Of a DNA stretch of 32,084 bases, positions 1-8,906 are shown piece after piece. The notes below the pieces were generated by a model. The model had not been told where the DNA came from. It did no database searches and saw only the letters and a program-made list of their open reading frames with translations. Position 1 is the first letter of the stretch, and each line of letters begins with the position of its first letter. Origin of the DNA: an uncultured Clostridia bacterium (GTDB lineage: Bacteria; Bacillota; Clostridia; TANB77; CAG-508). The position numbers were made by a program, and so were the translations under genes. Where the stretch lies: positions 66,499 through 98,582 of the forward strand of contig CALXPW010000002.1 in the NCBI GenBank assembly GCA_944390365.1. Reading direction: 5' to 3'.

Positions 1-854
<854 letters not shown>

Positions 855-902
855 ATTTTTTCAGTCCTTTCTTTTATGCCCCCTATATATAACTTTATAT
901 AA

Positions 903-1160
903 TTAAATTTTCTTATAAATAAATATCGCAAGCACCATACCTATAATACTTGATATGTTAATTTCAAACATAAGTCCAAATGTTAATTGTATAACTTGTA
1001 AATCTAATGTTATTGGTTCTGATAAGCCAAATGTTTCTCCATAAGAGAGCCACCACAAGAAATCAACACGTCCTGCAAGATTTCCAAGTAATCCTCCTAC
1101 AACTATTCCTGATAAAATGAATACTAATAATATCCATATATTTTTTTCTCTTGTTGCCAT
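903..1160 (-). CDS. DUF4321-type small membrane protein
   Basis: This 85-residue protein has two hydrophobic segments, about 9–29 (WILLVFILSGIVVGGLLGNLAG) in part and about 66–83 (ISSIIGMVLAIFIYKKI), with a short WWLSYGETFGL stretch between them. The glycine-rich first helix and this layout match the DUF4321 family, which is common next to mreB, radC or maf in Clostridia. Its function is unknown. The start is supported by GAGGAGGATATAATAA before ATG. A near-consensus sigma-A promoter lies at 1213–1241 upstream and probably drives this gene, radC and mreB. Confidence 0.75.
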   Translation of the reverse strand: MATREKNIWILLVFILSGIVVGGLLGNLAGRVDFLWWLSYGETFGLSEPITLDLQVIQLTFGLMFEINISSIIGMVLAIFIYKKI

Positions 1161-1212
1161 ATTTATTATATCCTCCTCTTTTGCATATATTCACATATTT
1201 TTACACCTATGT

Positions 1213-1241
1213 ATTATATCTTGTATATGGATTTTTTTCAA
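1213..1241 (-). promoter_or_regulatory. Sigma-A-type promoter for DUF4321–radC(–mreB)
   Basis: Read on the minus strand, TTGAAA (1241–1236) is followed by exactly 17 bases and TATAAT (1218–1213). It lies about 55 bases before the start of the DUF4321 gene and is the best promoter match in this divergent region. Confidence 0.75.
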
Positions 1242-1405
1242 GATTTCTAGGAAAGTTTTTCTATTTATTTTTTTGTTTTATTATGTTACAATAAATTTAT
1301 TAAAATATCTTTTATTTTATTTATTTTTGTGTTATATTTATGTTACATTTTTACAAGATGCAAAATATAATATTGTAATATAATTTACTGGAGGATTTTT
1401 ATTTA

Positions 1406-2047
1406 ATGAAATTTGAAAAACTTAATGAAAACAAAATAAGAATAACCTTATCTATTCGTGATTTAGAGGAAAAAGACATAGATTTTCATGATTTCATGTC
1501 CAATTCTATAGAGTCTCAAGACTTATTCTTAGATATGCTTGAAGAAGCAGAAGAAAAAGTAGGTTTTAAAACCAGGGATTGTAAAGTTAAAATAGAAGCA
1601 TTAGCCATGACAGAAAATGATTTTGTTTTGACTATTACCAGGATTGTGCCAGAAGGAAATAAAAAGACTCTATATGCTACTCCAAAAAAGAAGCCTAAAA
1701 TAAAGAGAAAAGTAAATAGTGTAAATGAAGCATGCCTTATATACAAATTCAACTCATTTGACGATTACTGTAACTTTATTGAATATATGACTCGTAACCC
1801 ACTTATGGATTCTGCAAAAGTAGCAGGAAATATATGCTTATATACATATAATAATGGATACTATTTAGTATTATCAGACATAAATACAGAGTACAAAAAC
1901 ATAACCGGTTTCTTTACGGCAATTACTGAATTTGCAGTTTATGTGCCAGAACCAGATTTGTATGTTCATAGAATTTATGAATCTGGAACTTTGTTTATAA
2001 AAAATAACGCTTTTAAAAAGAGTTTTAACTACTTTTTAAAAAAGTAG
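1406..2047 (+). CDS. mecA: Adaptor protein MecA
   Basis: This is the only clear plus-strand gene in the window, 213 residues. MecA is the adaptor that delivers substrates to the ClpC/ClpP protease and in Bacillus controls competence. The N-terminal part (MKFEKLNENKIRITLS, then LEEKDIDFHDFMSNS) is the substrate-binding domain. After a lysine-rich linker near residue 90–100, the C-terminal ClpC-binding domain follows with YKFNSFDDYCNFI and the YYLVLSD strand. The length fits the family. The start is fixed by TGGAGGATTTTTATTTA before ATG. A GTGGAC hairpin followed by T5 acts as its terminator. Confidence 0.93.
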   Translation: MKFEKLNENKIRITLSIRDLEEKDIDFHDFMSNSIESQDLFLDMLEEAEEKVGFKTRDCKVKIEALAMTENDFVLTITRIVPEGNKKTLYATPKKKPKIKRKVNSVNEACLIYKFNSFDDYCNFIEYMTRNPLMDSAKVAGNICLYTYNNGYYLVLSDINTEYKNITGFFTAITEFAVYVPEPDLYVHRIYESGTLFIKNNAFKKSFNYFLKK

Positions 2048-2049
2048 CC

Positions 2050-2091
2050 AGTGTGGACAAAAGGGACACTCCTATTTGTCCACACTTTTTA
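2050..2091 (+). terminator. mecA terminator formed by a GTGGAC palindrome
   Basis: A 12-bp stem (2050–2061 pairs with 2075–2086, AGTGTGGACAAA / TTTGTCCACACT) is followed directly by TTTTT, three bases after the mecA stop codon. It shares its sequence with a dispersed repeat (see the repeat entries). Confidence 0.7.
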
Positions 2092-2147
2092 TAATGAATA
2101 CGAAAATAAATTATGTGGACAAAAAGGAGTGTCCCTTTTGTCCACAT
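2050..2147. repeat. Compound GTGGAC palindromic element between mecA and the M23 gene
   Basis: Two small hairpins (2050–2086 and 2113–2147) are arranged tail to tail. The left part of the first (2052–2073) is an exact 22-base reverse complement of the right part of the second (2125–2146), so the whole unit can also fold as one long stem. The second hairpin begins four bases past the M23 stop codon and could serve as that gene's terminator. A related hairpin sits at 10290–10341. The arrangement resembles REP/BIME-type or miniature elements; no transposase is seen nearby. Confidence 0.7.
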
Positions 2148-2150
2148 TCA

Positions 2151-3149
2151 CTAATATGTATAATATTGTGGGTTTAACGTAACCCCGTTTTTTCTAACTT
2201 CAAAATGCAAATGATTTCCTGTTGAGTTTCCTGTTGAACCTACTCTAGCTATTCCTTCCCCTTGGCTTACTGTTTGCCCTGCAGATACTAATAGCGAACT
2301 ACAATGAGCATATACAGTAGTAACTCCATTTCCATGAGATATAATTACATAATTTCCAAATCCATCTCCAGCATTTCCAGAAAATGTTACCGTACCAGAA
2401 GCTGCTGCCTTTATTGTTGTACCATAAGGTGCTGCTATATCTAGTCCAGAATGAGCATGAGACCTTACACTATCATTGCTACCATATCTTGAGGTTATTA
2501 CTCCAGATACTGGATTTATAAGACTTATTCCCAAACTAACTTTTCCTGATGAAGAACCTGTACTATAATTTGATGCTGGTGCGTACGAATATGTATATGT
2601 TGGTACCACTACTTTTTCTTCATATAATTTAGATACACAAGTTTTTACACTAGTAAAGTCTTTTAACTCTTTTCCATATTTTTCTACAATACCTAGTTCA
2701 TCTTGATTAGCACTATCTTTTTCTTCAAGCTGGTCTATTACTTCTTCTGCATCCTTAAATGATGATAAATAAAACTTTTCTTTTTTATCTTCTGTTATTG
2801 CGTAATACTTATAGTATGGTGTTCCATTTTCTGTAACCTTTGCATATATTTCATCATCATTCGTTTCTACGTCTTTCTTTAGTAAGCATAATTTATATGT
2901 AGGCATTGAATCAATTTGAACAAATGCTATATTGTTTTCTTCATCTGCTTCTGTGTATGTGTTTATTTTTTCTTGCAATCCACTTTTATTTGAAGTGTAA
3001 CCTATAACTTCCCCGTCTAGACTCACTTCATAAGTTGGATTGTAAAATAATACCACAAGTCCTATTAAAACAATAGCTGCTAAAAATGTTAAAAATAATA
3101 ACTTAATCGATTTTCTAGTAGTTATTGCAACTTTTCTTAAAATATTAAT
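2151..3149 (-). CDS. Membrane-anchored M23 family peptidase (LytM-type), probable ATT start
   Basis: The C-terminal third is an M23 zinc peptidase domain that cleaves peptidoglycan cross-bridges. It shows HSGLD (H233, D237 counted from the ATT start), H282 in VYAHC and HLHFE near 313. Before it lie a serine-rich linker and a mixed region of about 150 residues. The first conventional start is GTG at 3056, but the frame stays open upstream to 3179 and encodes a membrane anchor (KSIKLLFLTFLAAIVLIGLV) that the GTG start would cut in half. No ATG, GTG or TTG exists in that extension. An AAAGGA site lies nine bases before ATT at 3149–3147, giving a 332-residue protein. The gene may be autolysin- or spore-related, as it precedes coat genes. 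Family assignment is certain; the start is inferred. Confidence 0.85.
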   Translation of the reverse strand: MNILRKVAITTRKSIKLLFLTFLAAIVLIGLVVLFYNPTYEVSLDGEVIGYTSNKSGLQEKINTYTEADEENNIAFVQIDSMPTYKLCLLKKDVETNDDEIYAKVTENGTPYYKYYAITEDKKEKFYLSSFKDAEEVIDQLEEKDSANQDELGIVEKYGKELKDFTSVKTCVSKLYEEKVVVPTYTYSYAPASNYSTGSSSGKVSLGISLINPVSGVITSRYGSNDSVRSHAHSGLDIAAPYGTTIKAAASGTVTFSGNAGDGFGNYVIISHGNGVTTVYAHCSSLLVSAGQTVSQGEGIARVGSTGNSTGNHLHFEVRKNGVTLNPQYYTY

Positions 3150-3170
3150 GGTAAACAGTCCTTTCTTTAA

Positions 3171-3200
3171 TAAAAAGTCCTATTTCCGTAAGACTTTTTA
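3171..3200 (-). promoter_or_regulatory. Terminator-like hairpin in the M23 leader
   Basis: AAAAAGTC (3172–3179) pairs with GACTTTTT (3192–3199) in the leader immediately before the M23 ribosome binding site. On the transcript it ends in a run of T, so it looks like an attenuator or the terminator of an unseen upstream transcript. Confidence 0.45.
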
Positions 3201-3231
3201 CTTTATATTTTCTAACATCGTTATTTTATAT

Positions 3232-3280
3232 TAAAAAAGGATTTTAAACAATTTTAAAATATGTTTAAAATCCTTTTTTA
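3232..3280 (-). terminator. Terminator after the spore-coat gene pair
   Basis: A perfect 18-bp stem (3232–3249 with 3263–3280) is flanked by A and T runs on both sides. It lies about 90 bases after the stop codon of the downstream coat gene, in the gap before the M23 gene. It would work in either direction. Confidence 0.85.
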
Positions 3281-3372
3281 TTTTAATTATCTTTAAATTT
3301 TCTTTTAATTACTCTTAATATCTCTGTTTTTCACTCTATTTACATCACTTTGCGATAATGTATTCTTTATTT

Positions 3373-3615
3373 TTATTGTAGTTCAGTCTTTACAGTCTGG
3401 ACTTCCGTAACAGTTGCAGGCTGTGCTGGTTTGTAATACCCCTTAGCTTGAGCTGTTTTAAAAAGCTCATATTGAAAGCTTTCATCACTATTTCTTATTT
3501 GCTGTAGTGCTTGTCTTAACTGCATATTTTCTGTTTCTGATATTGCAGTTTGGTATGACCCAAGACTTGCCTTTACTCCTGATAAAATATCATTTACCAT
3601 TGTTTTTTCATCCAT
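3373..3615 (-). CDS. Spore coat protein, CotF-like, 80 residues
   Basis: The sequence begins MDEKTMVNDILSGVKASLGS and contains the helical YQTAISETENMQLRQALQ segment typical of small CotF-family coat proteins, which in Clostridia are often encoded as adjacent pairs. No signal peptide or membrane segment is present. The tail (KGYYKPAQPATVTEVQTVKT) carries the KGYY–P motif common near the end of this family. AGGAGGTATATGTA precedes the ATG. It is 12 bases downstream of the next coat gene, so they form one operon. The pair is the main evidence that the organism makes spores. Confidence 0.8.
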   Translation of the reverse strand: MDEKTMVNDILSGVKASLGSYQTAISETENMQLRQALQQIRNSDESFQYELFKTAQAKGYYKPAQPATVTEVQTVKTELQ

Positions 3616-3627
3616 TACATATACCTC

Positions 3628-3816
3628 CTAATTATTTAAAAAAGACATCAATTTTTGTTTTGTGTTTAAGCTGTCTTGTGCAGCTTTTGTAAACATTTGC
3701 TTTATTTGTGGGTCTACTGCTTGAGATGCATAAGTATTTAGTTTTTGATAAGATGTTTCATGAGCTCCTATAAAGTGTCTTAAGTTTTGTAATTCTACTT
3801 GACTTAAATTTGGCAT
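3628..3816 (-). CDS. Small CotF-like spore-coat partner, 62 residues
   Basis: MPNLSQVELQNLRHFIGAHE opens a short all-helical protein (NTYASQAVDPQIKQMFTKAA). Such proteins usually precede a CotF-type coat gene in Clostridia. It resembles half of a ferritin-like helical bundle, which CotF proteins adopt in pairs. GAAAGGAAGGAATTTAA precedes the ATG. It overlaps no other gene and is followed 12 bases later by the longer coat protein. The function is inferred from family and position. Confidence 0.7.
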   Translation of the reverse strand: MPNLSQVELQNLRHFIGAHETSYQKLNTYASQAVDPQIKQMFTKAAQDSLNTKQKLMSFLNN

Positions 3817-3880
3817 TTAAATTCCTTCCTTTCATTATTGATTTCTATTTTATTATGTGTGTTTTTTCTAAATTTATACA

Positions 3881-3913
3881 AAAAAAGTTAGAACAAAATT
3901 GTTCTAACTTTTA
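3881..3913 (-). terminator. Terminator of the surface-protein operon
   Basis: A 12-bp stem (AAAAGTTAGAAC / GTTCTAACTTTT) with a 6-base loop and T tracts on the minus-strand side lies about 45 bases after the stop of the large adhesin gene. Confidence 0.85.
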
Positions 3914-3955
3914 AAATTATATGTAATTAAATTTTTTTAGTTTTATTTTTTCATT

Positions 3956-6900
3956 CTATTTACCAATATATTCTCTAATCTGTCCTAGTAATGGTATTTG
4001 ATTAAGCAGAGAATATCCTGTTAGTGTTCTTCTAATACTTTCTGATACTTCATAATATGTTATATCTATTACATACACATTAGTAAACATAGCTGATTTT
4101 AAGTCCATATAATATCTTCCATTTTCTTGAATTACAGTTGATGAGGCTAATAGCTCTTGTAATGTGTATTCTTGTGACTGATTATCTAAAACAATGGTAA
4201 TATTCTCATTAATATCCAAGTTTTCAAGTTCTATTCTAGATACATCCATATTTATATTTGAGGTCTCTACCGTAGTTGTTTCATACACTTTATTAATTTC
4301 TTCAATTATTCCAGCAAAAATTTCGTCTAATTCCTCTGCAGTCATTTCTCCAATATATGCACCGTCAGCATAATTATACTCTGTATATGGGTTTCGCACT
4401 TCTTTTCCATTTATTATGTATTCAATTCCGGTTAAATAGTTATACAAGGTTGTTGCATCTGCTAGCCCTGATTCAATACAAGCATTTACATTTTCCTCGC
4501 TAGGATTTAATAATGTTTGAGCAGTAATACTTGTTAAGTTGAATCCAATTGTATACATTAATGTTTCTGCATCTTTATAATGTTCAGCCACTCTATTTTT
4601 ATAATAATTTGCAGTTAAAATAGTTAAATAGTTATTTATTGGTAAGTTTTGGTATATTTCAGTGCAGTTGTCACTTATTACATTATCATACTCTGTAGTT
4701 GAATACCATGGTACACCATCAGATAATAGTATAGTTATAGGTTGACGATTTTCAGTATCTTCTTGTTGTAATAACATATCTGCACCTTTTGCTAGCCCTA
4801 TCTGCATGCTTTCGTCTCCCGTAACTTCAGTGGTGTTTTGTGCCATTCCTGTTACATTCGCATTTATAAAATACAAGTCATATCCGTCAGCATCTTCATG
4901 CGTTGTATATTGTATATATTGTCCTATTCCACTAGAGCTTGTTCTTGCTGTATATACATTTAGTGGTAATAGTACTGTAGCATCAGTAGTAAATAATACT
5001 ACTCCTACTTTATTATTTCTATCTTTCATAATCTCTGTTATAGCTTTATTAACTGCATTTACCATTGATATTACTTTTGGTATGCCTTCATTACTTTCGA
5101 ATCTCATACTTCCAGAAATATCTAGTACAAATACCACATCAAGACCTACTTCTCTTTCTGAGGTTTCGGTATCTACTAATGTCATTTTATTTACTGTTAC
5201 ATTGTTGTATTTATTTGTAATAGTAAATCCTGTTTCTGTGCTTCCTGTTATTGTAGTTTGATAGCCTTCTACTGGTGTTTCTGTTATTGTATAGTTTATT
5301 TTCACTCCATTTTCGTATTCTGGCACTCTTTCAAAGGTGTGTTGCCAATTGTCTGCTTCGGTTATTGTTACTGTTTGGTTTATTGTTCCATTTGCATTTA
5401 AAGTAACTTCTATTGGAGTTCTGGCTCCATAATAATTGTTGTTATCTTCCCAAACTTTTGTAACAGATATATCTATTAAGTTTGGTGTATGTGCATTTGT
5501 TATTGTAAATCCTGTTTCTATGCTTCCTGTTACTTCTGCCGTGTATCCTTCTGGCACATTGTTTTCTACTACTGTATATGGTATTAATGTTCCATTAGAA
5601 TATTTAGGCAAGTTTGTAAATGTATATGTCCAGTTATTTGCATTTGATAACGTTTGTGTATTTACAGCTGTTACCCCGTCGCTTAAGCTTACACTTACTG
5701 AATCTGGTCTCATTCTATCTTGATCATTGTTGTCATCCCATGTTTTTCTTACTGTTACACTTGTGGTTTCTGGTATGTGTGTATTTGTTATTGTGAATGT
5801 ATCTTCACTGTATGTAGTTGTATATTCGTTTACTGGATTTTCTGTTACTGTATATGTTATTACATTTCCTGTTTCATTATATGTTGGTAACTGTGCAAAT
5901 GTATAGCTTGTACCTGTAATTGTTTGTGTTTGTATTTGTTCTCCATCTGCATATAAGTTTATTGTTATTGTGTCTGGTCTTTTTCCATCTTGGTCGTTAT
6001 TATCCACCCATATTTTATTTACTGTTACACTTGTGTCTCTGTTTACTGATACTGTTTCGTTATCATCTCTATCTGTGGTTCCATCTTCCGCTATTGCTAT
6101 TGCTGTATTACGAATTCTATCTAGGTTTGCTGTGTCTGCTTCTGTTACAGTGTACAAAGCTGTTATTGTTACTGGCTCTGTATATGGTGCTAAACTATTT
6201 ATTGTTGCTATGGTTGAAACTCCAGTTGCGTTATCTACTTCTTTTTCGTCTCCGTTTACTGTTACCTTTAGCGAATCTGTTACTATAATGTTGTTTAGTG
6301 TAACATTTCCTGTATTTCTTATGATTATTGTATATTCTATTACATCTCCTGGTCTTACTCTATCTATGTTTTGAGTAAATCCTATTTCACCATTTTTCTT
6401 TATTGCTGTTGCTGTTTTGCTTATGTCTATAGCTGGCACTGTTGCCTCTGTAGTTGTTTCTACTGGCTCGCTTGGTGTTGGTTCTTCTGCTTTCTCTGGT
6501 TTTGCCGTTGCTATATTGCTTATTGCTGTTTGTGTGTCTATATCTTCTTGTGTTACTGTATATTTTGCATATAATGTTGCTGTTTCTCCTACTCTTAGTC
6601 TTGATATTCGTGTTGTTTCTATTGTACAGTCTATATCGCTATATACCGTTATATTAAATGTTCCTGCTGATGTTGTTATTATGTCTTCTACTTCTATATT
6701 TTGTAAGCTTACATTTCCTATGTTTTGCACTCTTATTGTGTACCTTATTGTTTCTCCTACTTTTACATTTTCATTTTTGTTTGCACCTTTTGTTACACTT
6801 ACTCTTTGCATTTCTTCAACTGTTGTACTTACTTCATCTTCGTCTTCCACTGTATCTATTTCGTTTGGATTTTCTGGGTCTGCTATATATTCTCCTGTAA

Positions 6901-8179
6901 CTATTACTTTGTTATATATTTCTTTTTCTGTTTTATTTTGTATGTCATTTTCATATGTTACTGTATATGTTGCTGTTATTACTTGTTGTGTTCCTGCTGG
7001 AAGGCTTGCTATGTTTAAACTTCCTGTTTCAATTTCTATTCCTGCTAGTTCTTCTTCTATAACTATGTTAGTTAGTTCTACACTTCCTTTGTTAGTTACA
7101 GTTATTGTATATTCTATTATATCTCCTTCTGTAACCTCTACATCTTTTCCCACGCTTGCTCCGTCTCTTGTTATATCTGTTACTTCTTTTGTTATTTCTA
7201 TTTCTGCTGTTGGAACTTTATTTTCTTCTGTTTCCTTGCCTCCAACTATTGCTGTGTTGGTTATTTCTCCATCTATTTTTTCAACCTCTACTATAAATTC
7301 TACAGATGCACTTCCTCCTGCTGGTACATTTACATTCTCCCACGTTAGAGTTTTATTATTCTCTGATATTGTTGCTCCTTCGGCTGATACTAATATTGTA
7401 CCTTCTGGGATTGCGTCTTGTACTGAAATTGCCCCAGCAACATCTCCTGTGTTTATTGCTGTAATTGTATATGTAACTTGATCTCCTACTTTGGCTATTT
7501 TTACTTCTTCGCCATTTCTTGTTATAACACTTGACTTCTCATTTTGTATAATTGCTGTGTGTGTTTCATTACTTTCTTTTCCATTTACCATTGCTGTATT
7601 GGTTATTGTTCCCTCTACGTTTTCATTTACTCTTACTGTAAATGAAACTGTTACTGTTTCTTCTGGTTCTACTGTAACATGCCACTTTATTCCAATAACA
7701 TTATTATTTTCATCTAGTATCTCTTCTGCTGTGTTTTCGTCATTTATAGATACAAATGTTGTATTTTGTGGTATTTGGTCTATTACTTCTATGTTTTCTT
7801 CTGTTCTTGTTCCATTATTGGTTATATTAATTTCGTATGTAACCTCTTCTCCAGCATAGACTAAATTATTGCTTCCTGTTGTGGTAATTACAGATTTTTG
7901 AACCTCTATATTAGGCTTTTGCACACTTATATTAGTTAATGTTGCAGAGTTCGATACAGATGTTGTGTCTACCCACGTCCACCAATCCCAATACTCTCTT
8001 GAAACTAGCTTTTCCACCTTTTCAACTCTTTCTACTACTGCTTCTCTATATCCATTTATATTGCTTTCTCGTAGGTTATCTTCAGTAATTCCTATAACTG
8101 ATTTTGGCACAAGTAATAAAATTGAAAATATTAATATTAATATAAATAGTAATTTTTTTAAAGTATTTTCTATCTTCAT
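3956..8179 (-). CDS. Large secreted adhesin: DUF11 repeats, CnaB domains and a VWA domain
   Basis: This 1407-residue surface protein starts with a signal peptide (about 1–30, hydrophobic core LLFILILIFSILLLV). Residues about 88–710 hold five DUF11-type beta-sandwich repeats, recognised by recurring EVTYEINITNNG and GDVIEYTIIIRNTGNV segments. Residues about 715–990 hold three CnaB domains (KIWVDNNDQDGKRP, KTWDDNNDQDRMRP, KVWEDNNNYYGART), each with the lysine, glutamate (YTVTE) and final asparagine (FTITN) needed for an internal isopeptide bond. Residues about 1010–1295 form a von Willebrand A domain with the metal-site motif DISGS at 1020–1024. The C-terminus (LLGQIREYIGK) has no LPXTG-type motif and no membrane helix, which is odd next to a sortase. 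GGAGGGAGAAG precedes the ATG. It is probably an adhesin or pilus-tip-like protein. Confidence 0.85.
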   Translation of the reverse strand: MKIENTLKKLLFILILIFSILLLVPKSVIGITEDNLRESNINGYREAVVERVEKVEKLVSREYWDWWTWVDTTSVSNSATLTNISVQKPNIEVQKSVITTTGSNNLVYAGEEVTYEINITNNGTRTEENIEVIDQIPQNTTFVSINDENTAEEILDENNNVIGIKWHVTVEPEETVTVSFTVRVNENVEGTITNTAMVNGKESNETHTAIIQNEKSSVITRNGEEVKIAKVGDQVTYTITAINTGDVAGAISVQDAIPEGTILVSAEGATISENNKTLTWENVNVPAGGSASVEFIVEVEKIDGEITNTAIVGGKETEENKVPTAEIEITKEVTDITRDGASVGKDVEVTEGDIIEYTITVTNKGSVELTNIVIEEELAGIEIETGSLNIASLPAGTQQVITATYTVTYENDIQNKTEKEIYNKVIVTGEYIADPENPNEIDTVEDEDEVSTTVEEMQRVSVTKGANKNENVKVGETIRYTIRVQNIGNVSLQNIEVEDIITTSAGTFNITVYSDIDCTIETTRISRLRVGETATLYAKYTVTQEDIDTQTAISNIATAKPEKAEEPTPSEPVETTTEATVPAIDISKTATAIKKNGEIGFTQNIDRVRPGDVIEYTIIIRNTGNVTLNNIIVTDSLKVTVNGDEKEVDNATGVSTIATINSLAPYTEPVTITALYTVTEADTANLDRIRNTAIAIAEDGTTDRDDNETVSVNRDTSVTVNKIWVDNNDQDGKRPDTITINLYADGEQIQTQTITGTSYTFAQLPTYNETGNVITYTVTENPVNEYTTTYSEDTFTITNTHIPETTSVTVRKTWDDNNDQDRMRPDSVSVSLSDGVTAVNTQTLSNANNWTYTFTNLPKYSNGTLIPYTVVENNVPEGYTAEVTGSIETGFTITNAHTPNLIDISVTKVWEDNNNYYGARTPIEVTLNANGTINQTVTITEADNWQHTFERVPEYENGVKINYTITETPVEGYQTTITGSTETGFTITNKYNNVTVNKMTLVDTETSEREVGLDVVFVLDISGSMRFESNEGIPKVISMVNAVNKAITEIMKDRNNKVGVVLFTTDATVLLPLNVYTARTSSSGIGQYIQYTTHEDADGYDLYFINANVTGMAQNTTEVTGDESMQIGLAKGADMLLQQEDTENRQPITILLSDGVPWYSTTEYDNVISDNCTEIYQNLPINNYLTILTANYYKNRVAEHYKDAETLMYTIGFNLTSITAQTLLNPSEENVNACIESGLADATTLYNYLTGIEYIINGKEVRNPYTEYNYADGAYIGEMTAEELDEIFAGIIEEINKVYETTTVETSNINMDVSRIELENLDINENITIVLDNQSQEYTLQELLASSTVIQENGRYYMDLKSAMFTNVYVIDITYYEVSESIRRTLTGYSLLNQIPLLGQIREYIGK

Positions 8180-8242
8180 CTTCTCCCTCCATAATTTTAT
8201 TACTCACCTTTTTTGTAAGCTAACCATAAAAAACCATTTCAT

Positions 8243-8905
8243 CTACTGTATGTTACTAATTTCCCTTGCTTTAACAATTAATCTTTTTTTATTTCCATTT
8301 GTACATGTAATTAATGTAACTTCCCTTGAATTTTCCTCTTCAGGAAGCAAAATAGATACATCATTTGGTTCTGTAGAAAAAATATCATAAACTGAATACT
8401 GTACTGTTTTTCCTGTTAAGTCTGTTAGTTCTATAATATCTCCTATTTCTAACTTTTTAATTTTTCCAAACATTGTTCCATCTATATAGTTATGCCCTGC
8501 AATCGATAAGTTTCCATAATCATTTACGTCATTCCCCCAATATTTTATTATTGAATACTGTAATGGAACCTTTGCAGTTTCTGGATCTATATTCTCTATT
8601 TCTAATATTGGATATTCTATTCCAATTTTATCTATATTCACAATTCCAATTACTTTGTATCCTTTATATTCTAATGGCATTGCTTTTTCTGTATTAGTAA
8701 TTTCTCCTTCTACTATGCCATTTTGGTTTATTTCATTTTCTGCAACTGTATTTGGGAAATCAATGTTTCTAAAAGCATCTACTATTTCTTGAGTTTCTTT
8801 TTCATTTATTTGGTTACGACCATATTTAAATATAATAAGTCCTAACACTATAATCGCAGCTATTAATAATATAATAAAAATAATTTTACAAATTTTTAAT
8901 TTCAT
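8243..8905 (-). CDS. Sortase, class D-like
   Basis: This 220-residue transpeptidase joins LPXT-type substrates to the cell wall. An N-terminal anchor (about 5–27) is followed by the sortase fold. The catalytic residues are visible: H138 in SIAGHNY, C201 in TLITCTN and R208 seven residues later. The short N-terminal region and the LPXTA motif in the neighbouring substrate favour class D over class A or C. Its ATG begins one base after the stop of the upstream LPITA protein, whose last codons supply the GAAAGG ribosome binding site, so translation is probably coupled. The adhesin gene follows 63 bases downstream. Confidence 0.9.
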   Translation of the reverse strand: MKLKICKIIFIILLIAAIIVLGLIIFKYGRNQINEKETQEIVDAFRNIDFPNTVAENEINQNGIVEGEITNTEKAMPLEYKGYKVIGIVNIDKIGIEYPILEIENIDPETAKVPLQYSIIKYWGNDVNDYGNLSIAGHNYIDGTMFGKIKKLEIGDIIELTDLTGKTVQYSVYDIFSTEPNDVSILLPEEENSREVTLITCTNGNKKRLIVKAREISNIQ

Positions 8906-8906
8906 A

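Noticed and set aside
1117..1383. 88-codon plus-strand frame before mecA
   Set aside because: It overlaps the DUF4321 gene and the divergent promoter region and consists of AT-rich low-complexity residues.
3054..3056. GTG as the start of the M23 peptidase
   Set aside because: It cuts a membrane helix in half and has only a three-base gap to a weak AGGA.
6417..7481. Long plus-strand open frame of 354 codons opposite the adhesin
   Set aside because: It is a shadow of the repetitive Thr/Val/Ile-rich DUF11 coding sequence, has no ribosome binding site and gives a low-complexity Ser/Val/Thr product.
4800..7900. Regularly repeated short sequences that could suggest a CRISPR array or DNA repeats
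   Set aside because: The repetition follows codon periodicity of DUF11 and CnaB domains, with no identical repeat–spacer pattern.
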